A stretch of DNA of 64,000 nucleotides, from NCBI GenBank assembly GCA_903879705.1, contig CAIRMO010000034.1:1-64000 (forward strand). The letters are read 5' to 3'. A program made the position numbers and the translations under genes. The stretch comes from an uncultured Candidatus Competibacteraceae bacterium. GTDB lineage: Bacteria; Pseudomonadota; Gammaproteobacteria; Competibacterales; Competibacteraceae. The notes under the pieces are model-generated. The model saw only the letters and a program-made list of their open reading frames with translations. It was not told the origin of the DNA and searched no databases. This document shows, in pieces, positions 9,082 to 17,713 of the stretch (positions are counted from its first letter, which is position 1; every line of letters begins with the position of its first letter).

Positions 9082-9990
9082 TCAATTCGTTAGTTGCATG
9101 AGTCCCGGCTGCCCCTGCCAATAACCATTGCAAGCGCCATAGGGCAACGCGGCATTGATCTGCTGCGCTGCTTCAACCGGATCGCGGTCGCCGCGCAACC
9201 CGGCGGCGAACGCTCCGATCACGGTTTCCAGCCCTTCCGGTTGCGGGCTGATGCGTAAAACATCGACTTTCAGTTCCTGCAACGCCGCTAATTCTCCTAG
9301 CAGGTTGCAGGTCTGGGCGGATTGAGTCTGGATGCCGTTGAGCGTTAGGAAGGTTTGGCCTTCGCGGGTGCTAAGCGTCAAGCCCTCCGGGTCATCCAGA
9401 CAGCGGTATTGGCAATCATCTTTGGGCAGATTGTGATAGCGGGCGGTGAAACAGCGGGCGGAGTACGCCAGCGGCAGCCGGCCATAGACAAACACCTCGG
9501 TTTCGACGCCCTCTGGCCGCTCGGTCTGAATCGACCTCAGCGTCTCCCGCGAGAGTTCCACCGGCATCACCCAGCGTTTCGCGCCCAGCCCGGTCAGAAA
9601 GCGCAGGGTATGGCCGTTGTAGACGTTGATCCCGGTGCCCAGCACGAAGGGGGTTTTCCGCTCGGCCAGCAATCGCACTGCGCCCAGATCATTGGCTTCC
9701 ACGGTAAAGCGGTCGTTCTCGCACAGCCGGCGCAAGGTCAGCAATTCCGACTCCGCCTCCAGCAAGGCCATCGTCGATAGCACCACCTCTTTACCGGCGC
9801 GGCTCAGTCGTTCCGCCAGATCCAGCCAGTCGCCGGTATTCAGCGTATGGCGCTTGGAGCAGACCGTTTCGCCCAGATAAATAATGTCCACTGGCGCGGC
9901 GCTCATGCGCTCATAAAAATCCAGCAGCTTATCCTTGGGCCAGTAATACAGCACTGGCCCCAACGCCAGTTTCGGCTGATGTTCAGTCAC
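9082..9990 (-). CDS. ubiV: UbiV, oxygen-independent ubiquinone hydroxylation protein (U32 family)
   Basis: The 302-residue protein belongs to peptidase family U32. Four cysteines match the UbiV iron-sulfur pattern: C44, then C-x12-C-x3-C in the SARCF...DDCQYRC segment. With UbiU it hydroxylates the ubiquinone ring without oxygen, using prephenate as oxygen donor in characterised species. A GTG at 9990 (MTEHQPKLALGPVLYYWP) gives the expected length, 11 bases after the ubiU stop. A longer frame to 10077 would overlap ubiU and is less likely. Confidence 0.92.
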   Translation of the reverse strand: MTEHQPKLALGPVLYYWPKDKLLDFYERMSAAPVDIIYLGETVCSKRHTLNTGDWLDLAERLSRAGKEVVLSTMALLEAESELLTLRRLCENDRFTVEANDLGAVRLLAERKTPFVLGTGINVYNGHTLRFLTGLGAKRWVMPVELSRETLRSIQTERPEGVETEVFVYGRLPLAYSARCFTARYHNLPKDDCQYRCLDDPEGLTLSTREGQTFLTLNGIQTQSAQTCNLLGELAALQELKVDVLRISPQPEGLETVIGAFAAGLRGDRDPVEAAQQINAALPYGACNGYWQGQPGLMQLTN

Positions 9991-10001
9991 GGTGGTCGCC
10001 C

Positions 10002-11033
10002 TCACTGCCAGGTCCGGTGGTACGCGCCCAGCGTGGTCTGCTGGCCTTCGGAAACCTTGCCCAGCTCGCGCAGCCATTCCGGTTTCGGCGTGTAGGCGGC
10101 GGGATTGCGTCGGCAGGCGTCAATCGCTGCCCGCCAGACTTTGGTGACCTGGGTGACATAGGCCGGACTGCGCTGGCGGCCTTCAATCTTGATCGCGGCG
10201 ATCCCCATGTTGTGCAATTCCGGCAGCAATTCCAGAGTATTGAGGCTGGTGGGTTCCTCAATGGCGTAGTAGGTCTGATCGGCGACGGTGAACCGGCCTT
10301 TGCACAAGGTCGGATAGCCAGCCGGCTCGCCGGGCGCGTAGCGGTCGATCAGCAACCCGCCCAGCCGGGTTTCCAGTCCGTTCGCGGTTTCCTCCCAGCG
10401 CACCGCCTTGGCCGGCGAACAGACGCCGCACATGTTCGGGGATTCGCCGGTGACGTAGGACGACAGCAGGCAGCGACCCTCGACCATGATGCACAGTCCG
10501 CCGAACCCGAACACTTCGATGGGAACCGGACTGTGTTCGAGGGTGTGGCGGACTTGTGGCAACGACAGCACCCGGGGCAACACCACTCGGCGGATGCCGA
10601 ATTGCTCGTGGTAGAAGCGGATCGCTTCGTAGTTAGTAGCGGAGCCTTGCACCGATAGATGCAGCGGCAGGTCAGGATGCTGGCGGCAGGCGTAATCCAG
10701 GACGCTGATGTCGGCAGCGATCACCGCGTCTACGCCGAGATCGGCGGCTTGATCCACCGCTCGTTGCCAGCGTTCCCAACCGGCTGGTTGCGGGAAGGTG
10801 TTGAGGGCGACGAAGACTCGCCGGCCCTTGGCGTGGGCGTATTGAATGCCTTGCGCGGCGGTCTTGGCGTCGAAATTCAGGCCGGGAAAGTGGCGGGCGT
10901 TGGTGTCGTCGCGAAAGCCGATGTAAACGGCGTCAGCGCCATGATCGACCGCGGTTTTCAGCGAAGGCAGGTTGCCCGCGGGACAGACCAGTTCCAGCGG
11001 CTTGGCGGGGGTGGATGGAATGGAAGCAGCCAT
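10002..11033 (-). CDS. ubiU: UbiU, oxygen-independent ubiquinone hydroxylation protein (U32 family)
   Basis: This 343-residue U32-family protein has the UbiU cysteine spacing C-x6-C-x16-C (GLCIMVEGRC and GVCSPAK) for its iron-sulfur cluster, plus a later cysteine. It forms a heterodimer with UbiV. The ATG at 11033 (MAASIPSTPAKPLELVCPAG) is preferred over a longer in-frame start because homologues begin shortly before LELVCPAG. It is the first gene of the ubiU-ubiV pair. The third partner, the SCP2-domain protein UbiT, is not in this window. Confidence 0.93.
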   Translation of the reverse strand: MAASIPSTPAKPLELVCPAGNLPSLKTAVDHGADAVYIGFRDDTNARHFPGLNFDAKTAAQGIQYAHAKGRRVFVALNTFPQPAGWERWQRAVDQAADLGVDAVIAADISVLDYACRQHPDLPLHLSVQGSATNYEAIRFYHEQFGIRRVVLPRVLSLPQVRHTLEHSPVPIEVFGFGGLCIMVEGRCLLSSYVTGESPNMCGVCSPAKAVRWEETANGLETRLGGLLIDRYAPGEPAGYPTLCKGRFTVADQTYYAIEEPTSLNTLELLPELHNMGIAAIKIEGRQRSPAYVTQVTKVWRAAIDACRRNPAAYTPKPEWLRELGKVSEGQQTTLGAYHRTWQ

Positions 11034-11376
11034 GAATACTGACCTTTGTTTGGGGTGATCGGACTGGGTTAGAGGCCGGGTTTGCGCTTTTGATTCAGAT
11101 GAGTGGGACACTAATGGGCAGTTTACAACAGGTGAAAGGTGCGGGCATGAGAGCAAAATCAGTATTCCATTCAATCAAATTGACGCGAAATGAGGCGGGC
11201 CGCCCGAGGTGAAATTGCCATCGAGGACGGCATCAGAAACGCCTATAAAAAATTAATGTTGAAAAACTGAAATTTATAGCCGATGACCCTCGAAATTTGC
11301 ACCAATGTCCTCTACACTGACATTCGGTTCCTCAACGGAACCACATTCCACCCCCATCGCTTCAGGAGTCATCTTC
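11034..11376. other. Intergenic region between ubiU and the beta-helix gene
   Basis: This 343-base divergent intergenic region should hold promoters for both ubiUV and the secreted protein gene. An AT-rich stretch near 11245-11280 (AAAAATTAATGTTG and neighbours) is the likeliest promoter area for the rightward gene. No convincing -35/-10 pair, operator or RNA structure could be assigned. A ribosome site AGGAG at 11363-11367 serves the ATG at 11377. Confidence 0.4.
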
Positions 11377-14300
11377 ATGTTTCGCCGGTCATTCCCCACC
11401 CGAATTCCATTTTTTCTATTGATTTTGCTGATTATTTTTGGCTTTCCCGTCGCACAGGCCGCAACCTTTACGGTCATCAATCGCAACGACAGCGGCTTGG
11501 GTTCACTGCGCCAAGCGATTATTAATTCCAACAACGCTCCCGGTGGCGACACAGTTGTTTTCCAAACCGGTTTGTCCGGGACAATTATTCTCATCAGTGG
11601 TGAAATAGAAATCACCGGCACTCTCTCCATCGAGGGGCCAGGTGCCAATGTGCTGGCGGTTAGTGGTAATATTTTTTCACGGATTTTATCAATCGACAGC
11701 GGTGCTACAGTCGCTATCAATCGGTTAGCCCTCAAGAATGGTTACAGTGATCATGGCGGTGCTGTTTATAACCAAGGAACTTTAACATTAAGCCATAGTG
11801 TTCTGTCCGAAAATTCTATTAACGGAAGCGGCGGTAGTATTTATAACCAAGGCAGTCTGACCATCATTAATAGCACTTTGTCAGGCAATTCGAGCAATAG
11901 CGATGATGGTGGTGCCATTTACAGTAATGGCATTCTGACTATTACTAATAGCACGCTGTCCGCTAATAAAGCTAAGGGAGAAGGCGGTGCTATTTATATC
12001 TACGGAGGCACCACAACCATTACCAATAGCATTTTTTCTGACAATGAAGCTGATAGCGATAATGGTGGTGGTGGTATTTACATCTCCTATGGCACAGTAA
12101 CTATTGCTAATAGCACCCTGTCCGGTAACAAAGCGAACAGCGGTAATGGCGGCGGTGTTTACAACAACTCCAACGCTTTAACTGTTATCAAGAGTACCTT
12201 GTCCGATAATTCAGCCTATAGGGGTGGTGGCGGTATTTACAACTCCGGCGCTTTAACGGTCACCAACAGTACCTTGTCTGGCAATTCGGCGAATAGCGAG
12301 AATGGCGGCGGCATTTACAACGACTCCGGCGATTTAACCGTCACCAACAGCACTCTATCTGCCAATCTGGCAAATAGCAGGAGCGGTGGCGGCATTTTCA
12401 ACAGCTTCGGCGCTTTAACCGTCACCAACAGCACCTTGACTGGCAATTCCGCCCTCTACGATGGCGGCGGCATTCGCGTTTACGGTGGCACTTTGCGGCT
12501 CAACAACAGTCTGGTGGCGGGCAATCGGGCGGCGACCGGAGCCAGCGTTTCCAACTACTCAGCCAGCAGCTATCTTTCCCAAGGCTACAACCTGTTTGGT
12601 GAAAACGGGGATGCCGGGCTGGATAATGTCACGCCAGTAGCGGGAGCCGACCTCCTGTTAGCGGGAGCCATCGGCACTGCCATTTATCCACTGAACAATA
12701 ACGGCGGTCGGACTAAAACCCATCTCCCGGCTACGGGTAGTCCGGCAATTGATGCCGGCGGCAATGCGCTCATTCCGGTTGGTGTCGCCAGTGACCAGCG
12801 CGGCTATAAACCACGTATCTTTAATAACAAGGTGGATATCGGTGCAGTCGAAGTCGGCGCGACTCCACCCAATTACCCGCTGGCCGTAAATAAAATCGGC
12901 GGGAACGGCACTGTGATCAGCGATCCAGCGGGAATAAACTGTGATTCCGCTTGTCCCGAGATGACTACTGAATTTCTCGAAGGAACCAGCGTTACTCTCG
13001 TCGCCACGCCAGTTGCCGGCTACACCTTTACCGGCTGGTTTGGCGACTGCACCGGAATGACCTGCGCCATAACGATGGATGCGGCTAAAACGGTCACCGC
13101 CCAGTTTGCTAATATCCCGACCTATATCCTGACCGCCACGAAAACCGGCACCGGAACCGGCACCGTCACCAGCAACCCGGCGGGGATTAATTGCGGCGCA
13201 ACCTGCGGCGCGGGATTCATGAGCGGCACCAGCGTCACTCTCACGGCCACGCCTAACAGTGGTTCCATCTTTGCCGGTTGGAGCGGAGCCTGTAATGGGG
13301 CAACTTGCACCGTGACCGTGGATGCGGCCAAAAACGCCATTGCCACCTTCAATCTTATTCCGGTTTACACTCTGACTATCACCAAGCTCGGCACGGGAAC
13401 CGGGACGGTCATCAGCAACCCGGCGGGGATTAACTGCGGTATCACTTGCGCCGCAGGGTTCACCAGTGGTCAGAGCGTGATCCTCACTGCCACCCCGACC
13501 AGCGGTTCCACCTTTGCCGGTTGGAGCGGAGCCTGTAGTGGAAAGACTTGCACCGTGACTATGGACGCTGCCAAAAACGCCATTGCCACCTTCAATGTCA
13601 TTCCGGTTTACACCCTGACCATCATCAAGCCTGGCACGGGAACCGGGACGGTCATCAGCAACCCGGCGGGAATTAACTGCGGTTTCACTTGCGCCGCAGG
13701 GTTCATCAGCGGTCAAAGTATTACCCTCACGGCCATTCCCGGAGCTGGCTCCTTGTTTGTCGGCTGGAGCGGTTGCGTCATCAATCCAGCCAATCCCCGG
13801 CAATGCACCTTGACGGTCACCTCCAACCGCACCGTCATCGCCCAGTTCATCCGGCCCCCGGTGCTGACGGTCAGCAAAACCGGCAACGGCGCGGGTCTGG
13901 TTGTTGGCCCCGGCATCAACTGCGGCGTGGACTGCACTGAAACTTATCCCAACCCCATCACTGCCGTTGTCCTCACCGCCACTCCCGCCCTTGGCTCCGA
14001 TTTCATCGGCTGGACCGGTTGCACCCCCTTGGTGGCTAATCCTCGGCAATGCGCCGTAACGATGAACCAGGCCCGGATCGTCTATGCCCGCTTCACCACC
14101 ACCACGCCCGGCAAGAATGCGCTGACAGTCTACAAAGCCAGCCCCGGCCTTGGGACGGTGGTTAGCGCTCCGGCGGGTATTAATTGCGGTTCCACTTGCC
14201 TCGGCCAATCCGCCAATTTCACCAGCGGCAGCGCCATTCTCCTCACTGCCACTCCCACGATCGGCTCCACCTTTGTCGGCTGGAGTACCAACTGTACCCC

Positions 14301-14610
14301 TCTGGCCGCTAATCCCCGGCAATGCATGGTAATAATGAATACCGCCCGGATCGTGACGGTTCGGTTCAACCGCCCAGTCCTCACCGTCACCAAGATCGGT
14401 AGCGGTCTGGTGACCAGCGCACCGAGCGGCATCGCCTGCGGTCTGGTTTGTGCCGCGCCCTTCGACCTCAACGCCACTGTCATTCTCACCGCGACGCGCG
14501 CTCCCGGCTTCGGGTTCGGCAGTTGGCGCGGCTGTACGCCTCTGGCTAACCGTCAGCAATGCACCGTGACGATGAACCAGTCCAAGACCGCCACTGCTGT
14601 CTTTGAATGA
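11377..14610 (+). CDS. Large secreted beta-helix protein with InlB-type repeats
   Basis: The 1077-residue product has a signal peptide cleaved probably after PVAQA (residue about 28). Residues 29-400 form a right-handed parallel beta-helix: short repeats of the type LTVTNSTLSGNSAN...GGGIYN recur about ten times. A closing segment DQRGYKPR...VDIGAVEVG is typical of choice-of-anchor Q proteins. Seven tandem domains of about 75-85 residues follow, each with GINCG..C and GWSGAC..C patterns like divergent InlB B-repeats; the four cysteines per domain may form disulfides. The protein is likely surface-exposed or released, for adhesion or polysaccharide binding. No LPxTG, autotransporter barrel or PEP-CTERM tail is seen. 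AGGAG at 11363 fixes the start. Confidence 0.85.
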   Translation: MFRRSFPTRIPFFLLILLIIFGFPVAQAATFTVINRNDSGLGSLRQAIINSNNAPGGDTVVFQTGLSGTIILISGEIEITGTLSIEGPGANVLAVSGNIFSRILSIDSGATVAINRLALKNGYSDHGGAVYNQGTLTLSHSVLSENSINGSGGSIYNQGSLTIINSTLSGNSSNSDDGGAIYSNGILTITNSTLSANKAKGEGGAIYIYGGTTTITNSIFSDNEADSDNGGGGIYISYGTVTIANSTLSGNKANSGNGGGVYNNSNALTVIKSTLSDNSAYRGGGGIYNSGALTVTNSTLSGNSANSENGGGIYNDSGDLTVTNSTLSANLANSRSGGGIFNSFGALTVTNSTLTGNSALYDGGGIRVYGGTLRLNNSLVAGNRAATGASVSNYSASSYLSQGYNLFGENGDAGLDNVTPVAGADLLLAGAIGTAIYPLNNNGGRTKTHLPATGSPAIDAGGNALIPVGVASDQRGYKPRIFNNKVDIGAVEVGATPPNYPLAVNKIGGNGTVISDPAGINCDSACPEMTTEFLEGTSVTLVATPVAGYTFTGWFGDCTGMTCAITMDAAKTVTAQFANIPTYILTATKTGTGTGTVTSNPAGINCGATCGAGFMSGTSVTLTATPNSGSIFAGWSGACNGATCTVTVDAAKNAIATFNLIPVYTLTITKLGTGTGTVISNPAGINCGITCAAGFTSGQSVILTATPTSGSTFAGWSGACSGKTCTVTMDAAKNAIATFNVIPVYTLTIIKPGTGTGTVISNPAGINCGFTCAAGFISGQSITLTAIPGAGSLFVGWSGCVINPANPRQCTLTVTSNRTVIAQFIRPPVLTVSKTGNGAGLVVGPGINCGVDCTETYPNPITAVVLTATPALGSDFIGWTGCTPLVANPRQCAVTMNQARIVYARFTTTTPGKNALTVYKASPGLGTVVSAPAGINCGSTCLGQSANFTSGSAILLTATPTIGSTFVGWSTNCTPLAANPRQCMVIMNTARIVTVRFNRPVLTVTKIGSGLVTSAPSGIACGLVCAAPFDLNATVILTATRAPGFGFGSWRGCTPLANRQQCTVTMNQSKTATAVFE

Positions 14611-14659
14611 ACCGTCCCTGAGTCGCCGTTCCGCCGGGATGCACAGTCCCGGCGCGATG

Positions 14660-14688
14660 AAAAAAGCCCCGTTTCGGCGGGGCTTTTT
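14660..14688 (+). terminator. Rho-independent terminator
   Basis: A near-perfect hairpin AAAAAGCCCC-GTTTC-GGGGCTTTTT, flanked by A and T runs, lies about 50 bases after the beta-helix gene. It can act on both strands, but only the rightward gene ends here. Confidence 0.9.
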
Positions 14689-14746
14689 CGTGGGAACGGA
14701 ATCCGAATGTTCACCCTACCGCAGATTTCTTTTATGCTTAATCGGA

Positions 14747-14752
14747 TATACT
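14747..14752 (+). promoter_or_regulatory. Possible -10 box very close to toxin start
   Basis: TATACT lies only seven bases before the ATG at 14760, so transcription from it would start at or next to the start codon, giving a leaderless or nearly leaderless message. No good -35 box is seen at the right distance. No Shine-Dalgarno sequence precedes the ATG, which agrees with a leaderless start. Confidence 0.35.
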
Positions 14753-14759
14753 TTCTGAC

Positions 14760-15098
14760 ATGACCACATGGGCTGTCATTTTCACCCCAGAGGCGGAACA
14801 AGAATTCAAGGCGCTACCGGCTGATATGCAGGCGTGCGGGTTGCGCGTGATCGACTTGCTGCAAGCGAAAGGGCCGCACCAACTACGGGAACCTTACGTC
14901 AAGCCGGTAGAAGGGAAGCTTTGGGAGATGCGCCTACACGGTCGGGCCGGTATCGCTCGCGCTCTGTACTTTGCCCGCGTCGGTCGCCGTCTGTGTGTGG
15001 TTCGGGTATTCGTGAAGAAAACCGAACAAACGCCCCGCCATGAGATTGAACTGGCCTTACGCCGTATCACCGAGGTTGAACGCAATGAAGACGTTTAA
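14760..15098 (+). CDS. higB: HigB-type toxin (RelE superfamily, Gp49-like)
   Basis: The 112-residue basic protein carries the features of phage Gp49-like HigB toxins: an early FTPEAEQEFKALP, the central KLWEMRLHGRAGIARALYF strand pair, and VRVFVKKTEQTPRHEIELA near the end. Such toxins are ribosome-dependent or free mRNA endonucleases. The toxin gene comes first and overlaps the antitoxin gene by 14 bases, the typical HigBA order. The overlap suggests translational coupling. Confidence 0.85.
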   Translation: MTTWAVIFTPEAEQEFKALPADMQACGLRVIDLLQAKGPHQLREPYVKPVEGKLWEMRLHGRAGIARALYFARVGRRLCVVRVFVKKTEQTPRHEIELALRRITEVERNEDV

Positions 15099-15372
15099 CG
15101 AATTGAAGGCTGAATTGCTGCAAAATCCCGAGGTCCAGGCGGAATACGAACGGTTACGCCCGGAATTTGAACTGGCGAAAACCATCATTACCGCCCGCGC
15201 CGCCCAAGGATTGACCCAGGCGGAACTCGCCGCCCGCATGGAAACATCGCAGTCCTATATCGCTCGCTTGGAAAGCGGCCGGGTTTTACCGTCCATGAAA
15301 ACGTGGTTGCGCCTGGCTGCGGCAACTGGAACTCGCGCCAAGATCACCTTGGAACCCTTGGTGGAGCGCTAG
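15085..15372 (+). CDS. higA: HigA-type antitoxin (XRE helix-turn-helix)
   Basis: The 95-residue protein contains an XRE-type helix-turn-helix, with GLTQAELAARMETSQSYIAR at about residues 48-67 (the helix pair) and RLESG following. The N-terminal 40 residues (MKTFNELKAELLQNPEVQ) are typical of HigA partners. The ATG at 15085 is inside the end of the toxin gene. It should bind and neutralise the toxin and repress the shared promoter. Confidence 0.87.
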   Translation: MKTFNELKAELLQNPEVQAEYERLRPEFELAKTIITARAAQGLTQAELAARMETSQSYIARLESGRVLPSMKTWLRLAAATGTRAKITLEPLVER

Positions 15373-15380
15373 TCGGTTCG

Positions 15381-16406
15381 CTAAGAACCATACGGCAACG
15401 GCTCCAGCCACAGCGTCGGCCCGTCGGGGCTGAATAAATGCAGTGTTCCCGACTCGGTGCAATCGATCCGGGTCACCGCCACCACCACATAACGAGTCAA
15501 CACCTCATGGCGTTCGCGGGCGGCGTCAACCACTTGTCCAGCGATCGGCTCATCGCCGGCTTGCGCTGAAAACACCGGATCGCCAGGCCAGGGCGCACGG
15601 GCGCTATCCACCTTCGCCAAGACCATCCGCCGCTTGAGCTTGCCCAGATAGTGAGTACGCGCCACCACTTCCTGGCCAACGTAACAACCTTTCTGAAAAC
15701 TGATCCCGCCCAGCCAATCCAGATTCAGCATCTGCGGCAGGAAGGCTTCGACGGTTTGGGGATAAACCACCGGCGTCCCGGCCAGAATCTCCAGCGCCAC
15801 CCACCGTTCAGAATCAATTGCTGGATCGCCGCCAAGCGCTTTATCGATCTCCTGCATTGCCAGCGCCGGGCCATGCAATTCAAACCGCGGTATCAGACCG
15901 GGCAGGCGAATCACCGTGATCGCGGATTCATCTCCGGCGGTATGAATCACCCCATTTTCCGCCTCCGGGATCGCGCCCAGGTCCAGTTGTTTCATCACTA
16001 AAGCCGCCGCATTCGACCCCGCGACGCCGAAGCTCGCCAATCGGCTCCCAGCGTCTTCCAGCGTCACCTTGGCCCGCAATACATAGTTGCTGAGCCGCTC
16101 CAGGGTTGGCTGCACTAGATCGCGGGGCAATCCCAGATACACCGCATCCCCGCGCCGGAACAGCCGGAGACAGGCCAGCACCCGACCCTTGTGCGAGCAA
16201 TACGCGCCGATCAGACTGCGCTCCAGCGTTACTTCCCGAATATCACAGGTCAGTTGTCCTTGCAGGAACGAATCGGCATCTGGGCCACGCACCGCAATCA
16301 GGCCGGCATCGCATAACGCACTGGATACCGCGTCCTTTGTCACCGCCAACTGTTCCGGTTCCGGCTCGACCGTGTTGGGAAAATCGCCCGACTGTTGATC
16401 GATCAT
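15381..16406 (-). CDS. ygfZ: YgfZ/GcvT-fold folate-binding protein (iron-sulfur protein repair)
   Basis: This 341-residue folate-dependent protein supports assembly or repair of certain iron-sulfur enzymes. The family signature KGCYVGQEV, with its conserved cysteine, lies at about residues 240-250. The ATG at 16406 is chosen because GGAG precedes it at the right distance; in-frame starts at 16418 and 16451 lack this. It lies head-to-head with the sdh locus, whose products carry three iron-sulfur clusters, a fitting neighbourhood. Confidence 0.92.
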   Translation of the reverse strand: MIDQQSGDFPNTVEPEPEQLAVTKDAVSSALCDAGLIAVRGPDADSFLQGQLTCDIREVTLERSLIGAYCSHKGRVLACLRLFRRGDAVYLGLPRDLVQPTLERLSNYVLRAKVTLEDAGSRLASFGVAGSNAAALVMKQLDLGAIPEAENGVIHTAGDESAITVIRLPGLIPRFELHGPALAMQEIDKALGGDPAIDSERWVALEILAGTPVVYPQTVEAFLPQMLNLDWLGGISFQKGCYVGQEVVARTHYLGKLKRRMVLAKVDSARAPWPGDPVFSAQAGDEPIAGQVVDAARERHEVLTRYVVVAVTRIDCTESGTLHLFSPDGPTLWLEPLPYGS

Positions 16407-16598
16407 CTTGAACTCCATCTGTTTTTTGGCAACAGCGCTTCCTGTATCCACCCCCGGCTAAAACCCTTGGCGAGCTACGGATTCATTGCGATCAAGGGGC
16501 ATGAACGGCATAATACCGCGCCATAACCCACCGGGGACGCACCGCCGCAATGGCCTGTTTTCCGCCACTCCCCGGCATCCAAGCCACGAGAATCATTG

Positions 16599-16766
16599 AT
16601 GAACCAGAACGATCCGCAGCCGTTGCCGCTGCCCGCTACGCCCCCCGATCCACCGCCCGAAGCCGACCCGCTTCCCCAGCGCCCCAAGGAATACGGTGGC
16701 CCTAAAGGTCCCGAACCTACCCGCTACGGCGACTGGGAAAAAGCCGGGCGCTGCATTGATTTCTAA
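16599..16766 (+). CDS. SDHAF4-like succinate dehydrogenase assembly factor (DUF1674)
   Basis: The 55-residue protein has a proline-rich N-terminus and the conserved DUF1674 end EYGGPKGPEPTRYGDWEKAG. This is the motif of eukaryotic SDHAF4/Sdh8 and its bacterial relatives, which bind the free flavoprotein subunit SdhA during assembly. It lies 140 bases before sdhC on the same strand, strong support for the role. It is short but the C-terminal motif is unmistakable and the reading frame is intact. Confidence 0.85.
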   Translation: MNQNDPQPLPLPATPPDPPPEADPLPQRPKEYGGPKGPEPTRYGDWEKAGRCIDF

Positions 16767-16906
16767 TCAGCCCGCCGGCTGTTTTTCCCGCTATCTGCTC
16801 TCATCGAATCGATCCGGCGGTTTTTTTGCAGCCCGCGTTTTTGCAGCGCACAATCCTAAAGAGCAGTTCCCAAGTCTTACCACCGTGTTTTAAAGAGGAG
16901 AAACGT

Positions 16907-17296
16907 ATGTCAGCAGCCAACAAGCGGCCGCTATCGCCGTTCATGATCGGCCCCTACTACAAACCGCAAATGACATCGATTCTGTCCATCACTCACCGCG
17001 CCACCGGCGCTGCGCTGGTGGTCGGAACCCTGTTTCTGGTGTACTGGCTGGTCTCCGCCGCTCGCGGTCCCGGCTTCTACGACCAAGCCCAAGTGATGCT
17101 GGGTTCGATGCTGGGACAACTCGTGTTGTTCCTGTGGACCTGGGCGTTGTTCTATCACCTTGCCAATGGCATCCGCCACCTGTTCTGGGACGCCGGCTAT
17201 GGCTTTGAACTGGAAACGACGACCAAAACCGGCTGGTGGGTGGTGTGGTCATCCATCATTCTGACCTTCCTGTGCTGGCTGATTGCCGCGCCCTGA
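16907..17296 (+). CDS. sdhC: Succinate dehydrogenase cytochrome b556 subunit
   Basis: The 129-residue inner-membrane subunit has three transmembrane helices and binds haem b and quinone together with SdhD. The SITHRATGAALV signature starts helix one, and the haem-ligand histidine is in HLANGIRHLFWD. AGAGGAG at about 16895-16900 precedes the ATG at 16907, ruling out the longer in-frame start at 16826. It is followed after 13 bases by sdhD. Confidence 0.95.
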   Translation: MSAANKRPLSPFMIGPYYKPQMTSILSITHRATGAALVVGTLFLVYWLVSAARGPGFYDQAQVMLGSMLGQLVLFLWTWALFYHLANGIRHLFWDAGYGFELETTTKTGWWVVWSSIILTFLCWLIAAP

Positions 17297-17309
17297 GGAG
17301 CATAATTTC

Positions 17310-17687
17310 ATGAGCATTCGCACCCCGCTCGCCCGCGTTCGCGGCCTGGGCGCCGCCAAAGACGGCACTCATCACTGGTGGTTGCAGCGCGTAACCTCCG
17401 TCATCATGGTCCCGTTGATTCTGTGGTTCGTCATTTCCCTGCTGTCCGTCTCCCGCGCCGATTACGCCACCTTCCAGCTCTGGCTGAGCAACCCAATCCG
17501 GGCCGGGCTGATGGCCACTCTGCTGGTCACCGCGTTTTATCACGCCAGTCTGGGCATGCAGGTCATCTACGAAGACTATGTCCGTCCCGAAGGGGCCAAG
17601 GTTGCCGCGCTGCTGGCGACGCAATTCGTGTTATTCCTGCTGGGCGCCATTTCCGTCATCGCCGTGCTGAAAGTCGCACTGGCCTGA
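17310..17687 (+). CDS. sdhD: Succinate dehydrogenase membrane anchor subunit
   Basis: The 125-residue protein has three predicted transmembrane helices. HHWWLQRVTSVIM at the start of helix one and AFYHASLGMQVIYEDYV in helix two, with the haem-ligand histidine, are typical of SdhD. A GAGGAG site lies directly after the sdhC stop. It anchors SdhAB to the membrane and forms the quinone site with SdhC. Confidence 0.94.
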   Translation: MSIRTPLARVRGLGAAKDGTHHWWLQRVTSVIMVPLILWFVISLLSVSRADYATFQLWLSNPIRAGLMATLLVTAFYHASLGMQVIYEDYVRPEGAKVAALLATQFVLFLLGAISVIAVLKVALA

Positions 17688-17713
17688 CGCCCACCACCGG
17701 AGGCTGAGGTTTC

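Noticed and set aside
8799-9133. Arg/Pro/His-rich open frames across the tandem array in several frames
   Set aside because: Low-complexity frames are open on both strands only because a 35-base unit cycles through all frames; none has a ribosome site or a conserved feature.
12658-14559. A 633-codon open frame on the minus strand opposite the InlB-repeat region
   Set aside because: It is a mirror of the repetitive plus-strand gene: its Gly/Asp/Ala-rich translation follows the coding periodicity, and the plus frame has a signal peptide, ribosome site and recognisable domains.
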